Origin: Gammaproteobacteria bacterium
GTDB lineage: Bacteria; Pseudomonadota; Gammaproteobacteria; Steroidobacterales; Steroidobacteraceae
Assembly (NCBI GenBank): GCA_027452045.1
Contig: DAIDHH010000027.1
Location: forward strand, 1-64,000
Direction: 5' to 3'
DNA length: 64,000 bases
Under the pieces are notes generated by a model. It saw nothing but the letters and a program-made list of their open reading frames with translations. It had not been told where the DNA came from and searched no databases. Numbering within the stretch: the first letter of the stretch is position 1; every line of letters starts with the position of its first letter. The translations under genes and the position numbers were made by a program. Below are positions 37,924 to 48,321 of this stretch, one piece after another.

Positions 37924-39501
37924 ATGACCCGATACCCCCTCAAGGGAAGCGAGAGAAAACTGCTGCCGGGCGCGCGCGTGCTCGGATCCGCGGACCCCAA
38001 CGAGAGACTGGAGGTTTCGCTCATCCTGCGCACGGCCGATCAGCCCGCCTTGCGAGAGAGAATCGCCCGCCTGGCCCGGGGCGAGCGTCTAGCCCCGCTG
38101 TCTCGCGAGGAGTTCGCGCGTGCGCATGGCTCCAAGGAACCCGACCTTGCCGCCGTCCGGGAGTTCGCTCGCGCGCACGGTCTCGCCGTGGTCCAGGAGC
38201 ACGCCGCGCGCCACACGGTCGTATTGGCGGGCACCGTGACGCAAATGAATGCCGCATTCGGCACCCAACTGTTGCGCTGCGAGCACGCCACAGGCACCTA
38301 TCGTGGACGGCAGGGCGCGGTGCAGCTCCCGGAAGGATTGCAGGAGATCGTCGTCGCGGTACTGGGTCTGGACAATCGACCGCAGGCCCGGCCGCACTTT
38401 CGGATCAAGAGCGGGCCCAGGAAGCGCAAATCCCGCGCCGCCACCCCTCCGGCCACCTCCTTCACGCCCGTTCAGCTGGCCTCGCTCTACAACTTTCCCG
38501 CGAGCGAGGGCCAGGGACAGTGCATCGGACTCATCGAGCTCGGCGGGGGCTACCGGCCACAGGATCTCCAGGCCTACTTCGGCGCACTCGGCCTGTCCGC
38601 CCCCTCTGTCACCGCAGTATCGGTCGATCACGCCGTCAATCGGCCCACCGGCGATTCCGCCGGTCCAGACGGTGAAGTGGTGCTCGACATCGAAGTGTCG
38701 GGGGCGATCGCGCCCGCCGCCAACCTCGCCGTATATTTCGCGCCCAACACCGATGCCGGCTTCCTCGATGCGGTCACTACCGCCATTCACGACACCATCA
38801 ATCAACCCTCGGTCCTCTCGATCAGCTGGGGCTCCGCGGAATCCGCTTGGACTCAACAGGCGATGACGGCCATGGACCAGGCCTTCCAGGCGGCTCTCGC
38901 CATGGGCATCACGGTATGCGTTGCTGCGGGCGACAGTGGCTCGACCGATGGAGTTGCCGACGGGAGCAACCACGTGGACTTTCCCGCCTCGAGCCCCCAC
39001 GCTTTGGCCTGTGGAGGCACCAGCCTCAATGCCACGCAGACTGCCATCTCCAGCGAAGTCGTCTGGAACGACGGCAATCCCGCCGCGGGAGCGACGGGTG
39101 GCGGCGTCAGCTCCATCTTCGCGCTACCGCCCTGGCAGGATGGGCTGAGCACCACCAGCGCGCAGGGTGCTCGAACCCCTTTGACCAACAGAGGGGTTCC
39201 GGATGTGGCCGCGGACGCGGATCCGAACACCGGATACCAGGTGTTGGTGGATGGCGTAAACGCCGTATTCGGCGGTACGAGCGCCGTCGCCCCACTTTGG
39301 GCCGGCCTGCTCGCGCGCATCAACGCGATTACCGCACGCCGCGCCGGGTACGTCCAGCCCCTGCTCTACCCCCACAACGGCGGGTTCCGGGACATCACCC
39401 GGGGCAACAACGGCGGCTATCAGGCGTCGGCCGGATGGGACGCGTGCACCGGACTCGGCAGCCCCAAGGGCCAGCAGCTTGCGGCCATCCAGGGTCTGTA
39501 G
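37924..39501 (+). CDS. S53-family serine-carboxyl peptidase (kumamolisin-like)
   Basis: Pepstatin-insensitive acid endopeptidase of 525 residues. A pro-kumamolisin activation domain (LEVSLILRTADQPALRERIA, then HGSKEPDLAAVREFARAHGL) is followed by the catalytic domain with Glu251 and Asp255 (GEVVLDIEVSG), oxyanion Asp337 (AAGDSGSTDG) and nucleophile Ser453 (GGTSAVAPLWAG), plus a C-terminal calcium-site region (GFRDITRGNNGGYQA). The ATG at 37924 follows GGGAGG closely; in-frame codons extend to 37834 but do not add a signal peptide. As with kumamolisins, no classical signal sequence is evident, so the secretion route is unclear. Confidence 0.88.
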   Translation: MTRYPLKGSERKLLPGARVLGSADPNERLEVSLILRTADQPALRERIARLARGERLAPLSREEFARAHGSKEPDLAAVREFARAHGLAVVQEHAARHTVVLAGTVTQMNAAFGTQLLRCEHATGTYRGRQGAVQLPEGLQEIVVAVLGLDNRPQARPHFRIKSGPRKRKSRAATPPATSFTPVQLASLYNFPASEGQGQCIGLIELGGGYRPQDLQAYFGALGLSAPSVTAVSVDHAVNRPTGDSAGPDGEVVLDIEVSGAIAPAANLAVYFAPNTDAGFLDAVTTAIHDTINQPSVLSISWGSAESAWTQQAMTAMDQAFQAALAMGITVCVAAGDSGSTDGVADGSNHVDFPASSPHALACGGTSLNATQTAISSEVVWNDGNPAAGATGGGVSSIFALPPWQDGLSTTSAQGARTPLTNRGVPDVAADADPNTGYQVLVDGVNAVFGGTSAVAPLWAGLLARINAITARRAGYVQPLLYPHNGGFRDITRGNNGGYQASAGWDACTGLGSPKGQQLAAIQGL

Positions 39502-39573
39502 AGGAGGGCTGAGCGCAAAACGCCGAGTCCGTATCTGCGCCCCGAGCCGCGCGTGGCGGGCGGCGGCTTGCGA

Positions 39574-40008
39574 TCAGGTCTCGGGCGGTGAGTCGCCGGG
39601 CCACTGAGGCAGGCCGTCGGTGATGTCGTAGTAATCGCCCTTGTCGGCGACGAAGATGTGCTGCGCCGCCTTGAGGCCCGTCGGCCGATCCAGCGTACCC
39701 GCCCAGATGCTGATGTGATCGCCGTGCGCGGGCTTCCAAAACAACTGCGAGCCGCAGGTGCCGCAGAAGCCACGCCTCGCGATCGCGGAAGACTGGTACC
39801 AGCGAAGCGTCTGGGACGACAGCAGCCGCAGATGCGCGGGCAGGCAAGCCGTGGCCGCGTCGAAGTGCCCGCCCGAGCGGCGGCACATCGTGCAATGACA
39901 ATAAATGACGGGACGCAGCGGACCGTGCACTTCGAAGCGCACCGCGCCGCAAAGGCACTGGCCGCGCGCGATGCCGCCTCGAGACCGATCGGAGGAGATG
40001 TCGGACAT
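39574..40008 (-). CDS. GFA-family zinc protein
   Basis: 144-residue protein of the glutathione-dependent formaldehyde-activating (GFA/CENP-V) family, small zinc-binding proteins mostly of unknown function. The ligands are in place: Cys18/Cys20 (GQCLCGAVRF), Cys37/Cys39/Cys42 (CHCTMC) and Cys82/Cys85 (CGTCGS), plus the late FVADKGDYYDITDGLPQ. AAGGGG precedes the ATG at 40008. Last gene of the glyQ-glyS-plsC-phzF run, 11 bp after phzF. Confidence 0.87.
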   Translation of the reverse strand: MSDISSDRSRGGIARGQCLCGAVRFEVHGPLRPVIYCHCTMCRRSGGHFDAATACLPAHLRLLSSQTLRWYQSSAIARRGFCGTCGSQLFWKPAHGDHISIWAGTLDRPTGLKAAQHIFVADKGDYYDITDGLPQWPGDSPPET

Positions 40009-40019
40009 TTCCGCCCCTT

Positions 40020-40805
40020 TCAAATGTCGGCGTGTCCTTCCAGGTAAAACACACAGGTCCCCTGCAGCTCGACGCGCTCGCCGCGCATTCGGCAGGTGAG
40101 TTCCCCGCCGCGCCGGGAAGCCTGATGCGCGCGCAGCACGGACTTGCCCGAGCGCTGCGACCAGTAGGGCGCGAGAGCGCAATGGGCGCTGCCCGTGACG
40201 GGATCCTCCGGTATGCCCCTGGCCGGCGTGAAATAGCGGCTGACCATGTCATACTCGCCCTCTCCCGGCGCCGTGACGATGACCCCGCTGCGATCGAGTC
40301 GCGCGATGGCAGCGAGGTCCGGCACGAGGTTTCTCACCACCGTCTCGCCCTGAAATACGGCCAGATAACTGCTCGCATCGGCGCGGACTTCCTCCGGTGC
40401 GACACCCAGGGCCTGGATGAGGGCGCTCGGGGCGGTGACCGCGGCGGTGCGCCGTACGGGAAAGTCCATCACATAGCCGGCGCCTGCGCGTCGCACCGCA
40501 AGTGGACCGCTCGCCGTATGGAAGGTCACGACGGCTCTTGCGGGCTCCAATCTCTCCAAGACCACCGCCGCGCTGGCGAGCGTGCCGTGTCCGCACAGCG
40601 GCACCTCCACCGCAGGCGTAAACCAGCGCAGGCGGTAGTCATCGCCTTCCCGGACCAGGAAGGCGGTCTCCGACAGATTGTTCTCGGCAGCGACCGCCTG
40701 CATCACCTCTTCGGGCGGAAAGGCCTCGAGCGGCATGACCGCGGCCGGATTGCCGCTGAAGCGCCGTGAGGTGAATGCATCCAGTTGGAATAGAGGTACG
40801 CGCAT
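40020..40805 (-). CDS. PhzF-family isomerase/epimerase-like protein
   Basis: 261-residue protein with the diaminopimelate-epimerase-like double-barrel fold. Family motifs: QLDAFTSRRFSGNPAAV, the catalytic Glu46 in NNLSETAFL, LRWFTPAVEVPLCGHGTLA and PEDPVTGSAHCALAPYW. Substrates of such stand-alone PhzF proteins are usually unknown. Separated from plsC by three bases, so co-transcribed. Confidence 0.9.
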   Translation of the reverse strand: MRVPLFQLDAFTSRRFSGNPAAVMPLEAFPPEEVMQAVAAENNLSETAFLVREGDDYRLRWFTPAVEVPLCGHGTLASAAVVLERLEPARAVVTFHTASGPLAVRRAGAGYVMDFPVRRTAAVTAPSALIQALGVAPEEVRADASSYLAVFQGETVVRNLVPDLAAIARLDRSGVIVTAPGEGEYDMVSRYFTPARGIPEDPVTGSAHCALAPYWSQRSGKSVLRAHQASRRGGELTCRMRGERVELQGTCVFYLEGHADI

Positions 40806-40808
40806 CCC

Positions 40809-41534
40809 TCACCGCTCGCCCGGGTGGGCCGACAGCTCCGCCACCGTCGCTTCCACCCAGGATTGAATCTCCTGATTGACTTCGCGCGGGTCGCGGCCGG
40901 TGGCGACGATCGGCTTGCCGATGACGAGGCGGATGGTACCCGGCTTCTTGCGCAGTCCCCGCCGTGGCCAGAAGCTGCCGGCATTGTGCGCCACTGGCAC
41001 CAGAAGTTTGCCGGTTTCGGCCGCGAGCAATGCTCCGCTCACCCCATAACGGCGCGTCTGACCGAAAGGCATGCGCGTGCCTTCGGGGAAAATGATGATC
41101 CAATCCCCCTCGGCCAGTCTGTCCTTGCCCTGTGCGACGACCTGACTCACCGCGGAATGCCCGGACTTGCGGTCGATGGCGATGGCGTGCACCTGCTGGA
41201 TGCCCCACCCGACGAATGGGATCCAGGTGAGCTCACGCTTCAACACCCAGACCTGGCGTGGGAACACCAGGGACATGGCGACGGTTTCCCACGAGGAGGA
41301 ATGCTTCCACAACGCGATGTGATTGCCCGCGGGAACGTTCTCCAGGCCCTCGATCCGGTAATCGAGCCGGCAGGTCCAGCGAAGCACAGCGAGCAGCACC
41401 CGCGACCAGACCCGCACCAGAGCGAAGCGGCGCGGAAACGGCAGCATGGAGCAGGCGATCACGAAGAAGATCGAGTAGAAGAACGTCCAGAGGAAAAAGA
41501 ACGCGGTAAAAAACAGAGAGCCGAGATATTGCAT
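40809..41534 (-). CDS. plsC: 1-acyl-sn-glycerol-3-phosphate acyltransferase
   Basis: Makes phosphatidic acid from lysophosphatidic acid at the inner membrane. 241 residues with an N-terminal hydrophobic region (LFFTAFFFLWTFFYSIFFVI), block I as KHSSSWET (an H-x4-E variant common in this subgroup), VLKRELTWIPFVGWGI, FPEGTRMPFG and a late LVPVAHNAG. In many gammaproteobacteria gmhB lies between glyS and plsC; here only 67 bp separate the two. Confidence 0.92.
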   Translation of the reverse strand: MQYLGSLFFTAFFFLWTFFYSIFFVIACSMLPFPRRFALVRVWSRVLLAVLRWTCRLDYRIEGLENVPAGNHIALWKHSSSWETVAMSLVFPRQVWVLKRELTWIPFVGWGIQQVHAIAIDRKSGHSAVSQVVAQGKDRLAEGDWIIIFPEGTRMPFGQTRRYGVSGALLAAETGKLLVPVAHNAGSFWPRRGLRKKPGTIRLVIGKPIVATGRDPREVNQEIQSWVEATVAELSAHPGER

Positions 41535-41601
41535 GACGGGGGCTTAGAGGGATCCTGGCCGAAAAGGTGCGTGTTGCGTATGAATCGACAGCCGATGCCC
41601 G

Positions 41602-43737
41602 CTATCCGGGCAGACGCGACAGGTCCGCCACGCCGGCAAACAGCTCCCGCATCTGAGAGAGCAGCGCCAGGCGGTTCGCGCGCAGCCTCGGGTCCTCGTC
41701 CATCACCATGACCTGATCGAAAAACGCGTCCACCGCCGGCCGCAGCGCCGCGAGCTCCGTGAGCGCTCCGGCATAATCCCGGCGCGCCGTCGCCGCCGAT
41801 ACCGTGCCGCGCAGCGGACTCAGCGAGCCGAACAACTCCCGCTCCGCGGGCAGCGACAGCAGCGCCACATCCACTTCAGCCGGGGGGCTCTCGCCCGCCT
41901 TCCTGAGGATGTTGGCCACTCGTTTGTTCGCCGCCGTCAGGCTGGCCGCCTCCGGCAGCGTCAGAAATCCGCTGAGCGCCTTCAGCCGCGCGTCGAAATC
42001 GAGCGGCGAGACCGGACGGGTCGCGAGCACCGCATCGAACATCTCCGTGGTGAGCACGGGCGCCCCGCCGGGACTCTCGAGATAATGCGCGCGCAGCCGC
42101 TCGAGCACGTAATCAAAGAGATCGGCGGCCACCGCATCGATCGCCATCGGCGGCGCAGGCTTGGCGGAGGACACCGCGATCCGCTCGATGTCGGCCTGGG
42201 CGAGACGGACGGCCTGGCGCGCCAGAGCGGCCAGATCCAGCTCGAGACGCTTCTCGAGCAGGATGCGCGTCAGGCCGATGGCCGCGCGGCGCAGGCCAAA
42301 GGGGTCCTTGGTGCCGGTGGGCTTCTCGCCGATCGCGAAAATACCCGCCAGGGTATCGAGCTTGTCCGCGACCGCGAGCACCGTGCCGGTGGCGGTGAGC
42401 GGCAGCGCATCGCCCGCGCCGCGCGGCAGGTAGTGCTCGCGGATCGCAGTGGCCACTTCCGGATCCTCTCCGTCGGCGAGCGCGTAGTGGGCGCCCATGA
42501 TGCCCTGCAGCTCCGGAAACTCCCCGACCATGGCGGTCAGCAGATCGCATTTGCAGAGGCTCGCCGCCCGTTCGGCCTGCGCCGCCGGCTCACCGAGCGA
42601 GGTCGCCACCTCCATCGCGAGCGCCCGGATGCGCCGGGCGCGATCGCCGAGCGAGCCGAGTCTCGCCTGGTAGGTGACCCTGTCCAGGCCCTCGATGCGC
42701 GCGGCGAGCGGGCTCTTGCGGTCCTGCTCCAGGAAGAACGCCGCGTCGGCGAGGCGGGGACGGACCACGCGCTCATTGCCCTCGACCACCTTGGCGGGCT
42801 CGCGGCTCTCGAGGTTGGCCACCGCGACGAAAAAGGGCAGCAGTCCCCCGTTCGGGGCCTGCACGGGAAAGTAGCGCTGGTGATCCTCCAGCGTGGAAAT
42901 CAACACTTCGCGCGGCAGCTTGAGGAAGCGCGGCTCGAAGCGCCCGGCGAGCGGCACGGGCCATTCCACGAGCGCCGTGACTTCCTCGAGCAGCTCATCG
43001 CTCATGAGCGCCTGGCCGCCGAGCTCGCCCGCCACGGCCGAGACGCGCTCGCGCATCACCGCGCGTCGCGCCTCGAAGTCCGGCAACACGTGTCCCCGCC
43101 TGGTGAGCGTGCGCTCGTAGGCGGCCGGACTCGAGATGCGCAGAGGCCTCGGTGCGTGGAAGCGATGCCCCCGCGTCAGATTGCCCGACGCCGTGTCGAG
43201 CAGCGTCGCCGGTACGACTTCCTTGCCGTACAACATGACGATCCAGTGAACCGGGCGCACGAATTCGGCGGAGCCAGAGCCCCAGCGCATGCGCCGGGGA
43301 ATGGGCAACGCATCCAACGCACCCTGCACCAGGCCCGGCAACAGCTCCATCGCTGTGGCGCCGGGCTTGAGGCCGGTGTAATAAAGGAATGTGCCCTTGG
43401 CCTCCTCACGGCGCTCGAGCATCTCGAGCGCAACGCCGCAGCTTGCGGCGAAGGCCTGAGCGGCCCGCGTCGGCTGCCCGGCGGCATCGAACGCGGCGCT
43501 CACCGGCGGCCCGCGCCGTTCGATCCTCTGGTCGGGCTGACGCGCCGCAAGGCGCTTGACCAGCACCGCCAGTCTGCGGGGCGAGGCGAAGGATCGGATG
43601 TTGCCGTGGGCGAGGACAGCCTTCGCCAGGCCCGCCTGCACTGCGGCGGCGAACGCTCGCTCCAGCGTGCGCAATGCCTTGGGCGGCAGCTCCTCGGTGC
43701 CGATCTCGACGAGGAAGTCGCGCTTCTCGAGCATCAT
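41602..43737 (-). CDS. glyS: glycyl-tRNA synthetase beta subunit
   Basis: 711-residue tRNA-binding and regulatory subunit of the heterotetrameric enzyme. Clear markers: [77 protein letters not shown] with [16 protein letters not shown], and [18 protein letters not shown]. The tandem ATGATG at its start overlaps the glyQ stop. Confidence 0.97.
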   Translation of the reverse strand: MMLEKRDFLVEIGTEELPPKALRTLERAFAAAVQAGLAKAVLAHGNIRSFASPRRLAVLVKRLAARQPDQRIERRGPPVSAAFDAAGQPTRAAQAFAASCGVALEMLERREEAKGTFLYYTGLKPGATAMELLPGLVQGALDALPIPRRMRWGSGSAEFVRPVHWIVMLYGKEVVPATLLDTASGNLTRGHRFHAPRPLRISSPAAYERTLTRRGHVLPDFEARRAVMRERVSAVAGELGGQALMSDELLEEVTALVEWPVPLAGRFEPRFLKLPREVLISTLEDHQRYFPVQAPNGGLLPFFVAVANLESREPAKVVEGNERVVRPRLADAAFFLEQDRKSPLAARIEGLDRVTYQARLGSLGDRARRIRALAMEVATSLGEPAAQAERAASLCKCDLLTAMVGEFPELQGIMGAHYALADGEDPEVATAIREHYLPRGAGDALPLTATGTVLAVADKLDTLAGIFAIGEKPTGTKDPFGLRRAAIGLTRILLEKRLELDLAALARQAVRLAQADIERIAVSSAKPAPPMAIDAVAADLFDYVLERLRAHYLESPGGAPVLTTEMFDAVLATRPVSPLDFDARLKALSGFLTLPEAASLTAANKRVANILRKAGESPPAEVDVALLSLPAERELFGSLSPLRGTVSAATARRDYAGALTELAALRPAVDAFFDQVMVMDEDPRLRANRLALLSQMRELFAGVADLSRLPG

Positions 43738-44651
43738 GCGCCCGCCCTCTGCAGCATGGGAAAGCCGAGCGTCTGGCGACTCTCGTAATAGGCCCGCGCC
43801 ACTCCGCTCGCCAGGGCGCGCATGCGCAGGATGTAGCGCTGCCGCTCGGTGACCGAGATGGCCCGCCGGGCATCGAGCAGGTTGAAGGTGTGCGAGGCCT
43901 TGAGCACCTGCTCATAGGCGGGCAATGGCAGGCCGTCTTCGAGCAACGCCTTGCAGGCGCGCTCGTGGTCCTCGAAATGGCGGAACAAGGTCGGCACATC
44001 GGCCCGCTCGAAATTGTATTTCGACTGCTCCACCTCGTTCTGGTGGAACACGTCACCATAGGTCATCCTGCCGAGCGGACCGTCGGTCCAGAGGATGTCG
44101 TACAGACTCTCCACCCCTTGCAGGTACATGGCCAGCCGCTCGAGGCCGTAGGTGATCTCCCCGGTGACCGGCCGGCAGTCGAGCCCGCCGACCTGTTGGA
44201 AGTAGGTGAACTGGGTGACCTCCATGCCGTTCAGCCAGACTTCCCAGCCGAGTCCCCAGGCGCCGAGCGTCGGGGACTCCCAGTTGTCCTCCACGAAGCG
44301 CACGTCGTGCACCAGAGGGTCGAGGCCGAGGGCGCGCAGGCTGCCGAGATACTGCTCGAGGATGTCCGCCGGGGAAGGCTTGATGATGACCTGGAACTGG
44401 TAGTAATGCTGCAGGCGGAACGGATTCTCGCCGTAACGGCCGTCCGCGGGCCGGCGCGAGGGCTGGGTGTAGGCCGCGCTCCAGGGCTCAGGGCCGATCG
44501 AGCGCAGGAACGTGGCCGTATGAAAGGTGCCCGCGCCCACCTCCATGTCATACGGCTGCAGCACCACGCAGCCGCGGTCGGACCAGTACCGCTGCAGGGC
44601 GAAGATGAGCTCCTGGAAGGTGCGGGGCGCAGTGGAGGCGGGAGTCTTCAT
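43734..44651 (-). CDS. glyQ: glycyl-tRNA synthetase alpha subunit
   Basis: 305-residue class II catalytic subunit: [98 protein letters not shown] and the C-terminal [15 protein letters not shown]. Start at 44651 matches the usual N-terminus; the frame stays open 66 codons further into the glnA control region. Confidence 0.97.
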   Translation of the reverse strand: MKTPASTAPRTFQELIFALQRYWSDRGCVVLQPYDMEVGAGTFHTATFLRSIGPEPWSAAYTQPSRRPADGRYGENPFRLQHYYQFQVIIKPSPADILEQYLGSLRALGLDPLVHDVRFVEDNWESPTLGAWGLGWEVWLNGMEVTQFTYFQQVGGLDCRPVTGEITYGLERLAMYLQGVESLYDILWTDGPLGRMTYGDVFHQNEVEQSKYNFERADVPTLFRHFEDHERACKALLEDGLPLPAYEQVLKASHTFNLLDARRAISVTERQRYILRMRALASGVARAYYESRQTLGFPMLQRAGA

Positions 44652-44814
44652 GGTGGCAAGGAACGCGCAAAACGGTCCGCGAGTATAGCGAAGGGTTTCG
44701 GCGAGTCGTCTATGTCGATCCGGGCCGCAATGCGCCTCGAGCTCCGGGGCACCGAGTTCGCCCTGGCCCTTGGCGGATTCCGCGGGCGCTCCCGCGAGGG
44801 CATTGCGGCACTGG

Positions 44815-44829
44815 GCGCCATTTTGGTGC
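44815..44829. promoter_or_regulatory. NtrC-type enhancer site 1 of glnA
   Basis: GCGCCATTTTGGTGC fits the GCAC-N7-GTGC class of NtrC sites with one mismatch. Its centre is about 117 bp upstream of the predicted glnA start and 31 bp (about three helical turns) from site 2, close to the paired enhancer spacing at Escherichia coli glnA. Confidence 0.6.
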
Positions 44830-44845
44830 GGCCTGGGCGGCGCAT

Positions 44846-44860
44846 GCACTCAAATAGTGC
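44846..44860. promoter_or_regulatory. NtrC-type enhancer site 2 of glnA
   Basis: GCACTCAAATAGTGC is a perfect dyad with five-base centre, matching the NtrC consensus. Flanking T and A extend it to TGCACT-N5-AGTGCA. Confidence 0.75.
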
Positions 44861-44912
44861 ACAATGCTGTGCAAAACGTGTCTAAGCCATTGATTCAGGA
44901 CTATTCGTGACT

Positions 44913-44928
44913 TGGCACGCGACATGCA
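44913..44928 (+). promoter_or_regulatory. sigma-54 promoter of glnA
   Basis: TGGCACGCGACATGCA matches TGGCACR-N4-TTGCW at all but one position, with the GG and GC pairs exactly ten bases apart. Predicted start near 44939, 118 bp before the ATG. Confidence 0.85.
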
Positions 44929-44940
44929 CTATCTTGGTGC
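44926..44940. promoter_or_regulatory. NtrC-type site overlapping the glnA start
   Basis: GCACTATCTTGGTGC is a third NtrC-like site, lying from the -12 element to the start point. At this position it would be a low-affinity 'governor' or repressive site rather than an enhancer. Confidence 0.55.
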
Positions 44941-45056
44941 TCCGCCACCAAAAGCTCTAGAGCGGTAACGAGTGACCGGTCGCCTGCCCCAGGATTTGCA
45001 GCAGCGGCGGCTCGGGCGCCGATGCGGCGGGCACCACCTATTCCTCCGGAGGCGAT

Positions 45057-46466
45057 ATGACACCGACCGATGTAATCAAGTTGATCAAGGAAAAGGAAGT
45101 CAAGTTCGCGGACCTGCGCTTTACCGATACCCGCGGCAAGGAACAGCACGTGACCATTCCGGCGCGGCTGGTCGATGAGGACCTGTTCCGCGACGGCAAG
45201 ATGTTCGACGGCTCGTCCATCGCCGGCTGGAAGGGCATCAACGAGTCGGACATGATCCTCATGCCCGAGGCGAACACGGCGGTGCTCGATCCCTTCTTCG
45301 ACGAGACCACGGTCAACATCCGCTGCGACGTCATCGAGCCAGCCACCATGCAGGGCTACGAGCGCGACCCGCGCTCGCTCGCCAAGCGCGCCGAGGCGTA
45401 CCTGAAATCGACCGGCATCGCCGACGGCGCGATGTTCGGTCCCGAAAACGAGTTCTTCATCTTCGACAGCGTCCGCTATGGCAACGAGATGCGCGGCAGC
45501 TTCTACGCCATCGATTCGGTGCAGGGCGCCTGGAGCTCGGGCACGGAGTACGCCGAAGGCAACACCGGACACCGCCCGGGCATCAAGGGCGGCTACTTCC
45601 CCGTGCCGCCCGTCGACGCCTACCAGGACATCCGCTCGGCCATGTGTCTCGCCCTGGAGGAGCTCGGGCTGAAGGTCGAAGTGCACCATCATGAGGTGGC
45701 GACCGGAGGCCAGGGCGAGATCGGCGTCGGCGCCGGCAATCTGGTGGCGAAGGCCGACCAGGTGCAGATCCTCAAGTACGCCGTGCTCAACGTGGCGCAA
45801 CGCTACGGCAAGACCGCCACCTTCATGCCGAAGCCCCTGGTCGGGGACAACGGCAGCGGCATGCACGTGCACCAGTCGCTGCAGAAGGATGGCAAGGCGC
45901 TGTTCGCGGGCGACAAGTACGGCGGACTCTCGGATCTTGCCCTGTACTACATCGGTGGCATCATCAAGCACGCCAGGGCGCTCAACGCCTTCACCAACGC
46001 CGGCACCAACAGCTACAAGCGCCTGGTGCCGGGCTTCGAGGCGCCCGTCATGCTCGCCTACTCGGCGCGCAACCGCTCGGCCTCGATCCGTATCCCCTGG
46101 GTGTCGAACCCGAAGGCCCGCCGCATCGAGGTGCGCTTCCCGGATTCGAGCGCGAACCCGTATTTCGCCTTCGCCGCCATGATGATGGCGGGGCTCGACG
46201 GCATCCAGAACAAGATCCATCCCGGCGAGCCGGCGGACAAGGACCTCTACGATCTCGAGCCGGAAGAGGCCAAGCACATCCCGACGGTATGCCACTCGCT
46301 CGACATGGCGCTCGAGCACCTCGACAAGGATCGCGAGTTCCTGACGCGCGGCGGAGTGTTCACCAACGACGTGATCGACGCCTACATCGGTCTGAAGATG
46401 CAGGAGATCACCCGCTTCCGCATGGCTACGCACCCGGTCGAGATGGAGATGTACTACAGCTGCTGA
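45057..46466 (+). CDS. glnA: glutamine synthetase type I
   Basis: ATP-dependent amidation of glutamate, the main ammonium assimilation step. 469 residues, GSI-beta type: [90 protein letters not shown] and the adenylylation site Tyr398 in [18 protein letters not shown] lies before the ATG. Control by sigma-54/NtrC is shown by the upstream sites, and ntrBC are encoded less than 1 kb downstream. Confidence 0.98.
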   Translation: MTPTDVIKLIKEKEVKFADLRFTDTRGKEQHVTIPARLVDEDLFRDGKMFDGSSIAGWKGINESDMILMPEANTAVLDPFFDETTVNIRCDVIEPATMQGYERDPRSLAKRAEAYLKSTGIADGAMFGPENEFFIFDSVRYGNEMRGSFYAIDSVQGAWSSGTEYAEGNTGHRPGIKGGYFPVPPVDAYQDIRSAMCLALEELGLKVEVHHHEVATGGQGEIGVGAGNLVAKADQVQILKYAVLNVAQRYGKTATFMPKPLVGDNGSGMHVHQSLQKDGKALFAGDKYGGLSDLALYYIGGIIKHARALNAFTNAGTNSYKRLVPGFEAPVMLAYSARNRSASIRIPWVSNPKARRIEVRFPDSSANPYFAFAAMMMAGLDGIQNKIHPGEPADKDLYDLEPEEAKHIPTVCHSLDMALEHLDKDREFLTRGGVFTNDVIDAYIGLKMQEITRFRMATHPVEMEMYYSC

Positions 46467-46507
46467 ACGGACCGTGATAGAGACACCATCATCCATGGCC
46501 GGACCGG

Positions 46508-46524
46508 CCTCCCGATACGGGAGG
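46508..46524 (+). terminator. hairpin after glnA
   Basis: CCTCCCG, three-base loop, CGGGAGG, 41 bp past the glnA stop. No T run; it is followed by the second hairpin at 46546-46570. Confidence 0.45.
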
Positions 46525-46545
46525 TCCGAGGTGGGTGCACCGTCT

Positions 46546-46570
46546 CCGGGGACACAGGGCGTGTCCCCGG
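46546..46570. repeat. GGGGACAC palindrome, REP-like
   Basis: CCGGGGACAC and GTGTCCCCGG are a perfect 10-bp inverted repeat with a five-base loop, sharing the GGGGAC core and loop length with 36208-36238. It may be a dispersed repetitive palindrome or a second terminator. Confidence 0.4.
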
Positions 46571-46630
46571 GGACTTGTCATATTGCCGCAGCTTTGAACC
46601 GGGGTGCGGATCGGGCTATGCTGTACGACC

Positions 46631-47209
46631 ATGCGCGCCACCCGATTGACTCGTTCCCGGTCGCTCGTCCTGGCTGGCCTCATCTGCGCCGCAGGCGCGG
46701 CGCTCGCCGGCCAAGACAGCCAGATCACGGTCTACAAGTGGGTCGACGCCCACGGCGTCATCCATTACAGCGATCAGCCGCATGCGAACTCGAGGAAGGT
46801 GCAGATCACCGGCGCCCAGACCTACTCGGCGCCGCCCACGGCGGCCGAGCCTTCCTCACCAGCGAGCGCGCCGCGAGCCGCTGCCGCGCCGGCCTACCGA
46901 AGCTGCACCATCGCGCAGCCTCACGATCAGCAGATGCTGATGAATACCTACAAGGCCACCGCGGTCGTGCAGACGGATCCTCCGCTGCACGGCGACAACC
47001 ACGTCCGGCTGTTCTTCGATGGCCGGCAGCTGCCCGGCCGCGGAACCTCGTTCACATTCCCGGTCAACCGAGGCCAGCACACGGTCTCGGCCGTCGTGGT
47101 GGACGGCTACGGGCAGATACTCTGCGAGACCTCAACGGTGACCTTCTACGTGCACCAGCCGTCGGTCCTCAATCCGCACGGTCCCCTCTATCATCATCCC
47201 CCGCGCTAG
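46631..47209 (+). CDS. DUF4124-domain exported protein
   Basis: 192 residues from the ATG at 46631. The signal peptide MRATRLTRSRSLVLAGLICA continues to AALA. It is followed by the DUF4124 stretch VYKWVDAHGVIHYSDQP, an Ala/Pro-rich linker and a beta-rich C-terminal region (VRLFFDGRQLPG, YGQILCETSTVTFYV). Proteins of this type commonly sit beside ntrBC in gammaproteobacteria; the role is unknown. Located 12 bp before ntrB, so possibly co-transcribed. Confidence 0.85.
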   Translation: MRATRLTRSRSLVLAGLICAAGAALAGQDSQITVYKWVDAHGVIHYSDQPHANSRKVQITGAQTYSAPPTAAEPSSPASAPRAAAAPAYRSCTIAQPHDQQMLMNTYKATAVVQTDPPLHGDNHVRLFFDGRQLPGRGTSFTFPVNRGQHTVSAVVVDGYGQILCETSTVTFYVHQPSVLNPHGPLYHHPPR

Positions 47210-47221
47210 GGGCGATACCCG

Positions 47222-48321
47222 GTGGGCGCCGTGGCCTTTGACCACAGCGCGCCTTCCGCCCTCGCGCACTTCGATCCGGCGGGTCTCCTCGATGCCCTGT
47301 CGACGGGCATCATCGTGCTGGATGCACAGCTCTGCGCCATCTATGCCAATGTCGCCGCGCAGGACCTGCTCGCATTCAGTCTCAACCAGGCGCGCGGCCG
47401 CCCGTTCACCGACTTCCTGCATGATGCCAACGGGCTGAAGAGCAACCTGCGGCGAGCGCTCGATACCGGAGAGGGGATCGCCGACCGCGAGCTCACGGTG
47501 CGCCTGGCCTCCGCCCCGCGCGAGGCGCGCACGCTCGATGCGACCATCACCCCGATCGAGGGGCAGGTCACGGGAACTCACCTGCTGCTCGAGCTCGCCG
47601 ACGCCACGCAGCGCCAGCGCATCACCCGCGAGAATGACCTGCTGGCGCGACTCGACGGCAGCCGCCTCATGATCCGTCAGCTGGCCCACGAGATCAAAAA
47701 CCCGCTCGGAGGTCTGCGCGGCGCGGCGCAACTGCTCGAGCGCGAGCTGCCCGCACCCGGTCTGAAGGAATACACGCAGGTCATCATCGGCGAGGCGGAT
47801 CGCCTGGCCGCGCTGGTCGACTCGATCGCGGGACCGAAGCGCGTGCCACAGAAATCGCTGCTCAACGTGCACGAGCTCTGCGAGCACGTATACCGGCTGC
47901 TGCGCGCCGAGGCGGGCGAACAGATCATCATCGATCGCGACTACGATCCGAGCCTGCCGAACGCCTCACTGGATGGCAATCAGATCATTCAGGCACTGAT
48001 CAACGTGATGCGCAATGCGCTGCAGGCCCTCGGCGGTCGCGGCCGGATCGTGTTGCGTACCCGGGCGCTGAGCGGCGTGAGCATCGGGTCCGCCAGGCAC
48101 CGGCTGGTGGCGAGCGTGCAGGTGCAGGACGACGGCCCCGGCGTCCCACAGGAGTTGCGCTCGAGTCTGTTCTATCCCCTGGTGACCGGCCGCCCCGATG
48201 GCACCGGACTCGGGCTCGCGGTGGCGCAGGAGCTGGTCTGCCGCAATGGCGGACTGATCGAATTCGACAGCGAGCCCGGCAGCACGGTGTTCACGCTCCT
48301 CCTGCCGCTGGAGGACGCTTC

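Larger units (their letters stand above)
44652..45056. other. 405-bp divergent control region between glyQ and glnA
   Basis: No gene. It contains three NtrC-type palindromes and one sigma-54 promoter directed at glnA (annotated separately), a further overlapping dyad TGCACAATGCTGTGCA at 44858-44873, and about 120 bp of glnA leader. I see no strong promoter for glyQ. Confidence 0.7.

Noticed and set aside
44901..46496. 531-codon frame antisense to glnA
   Set aside because: Shadow of glnA; composition mirrors third-position GC bias and it spans the glnA promoter.
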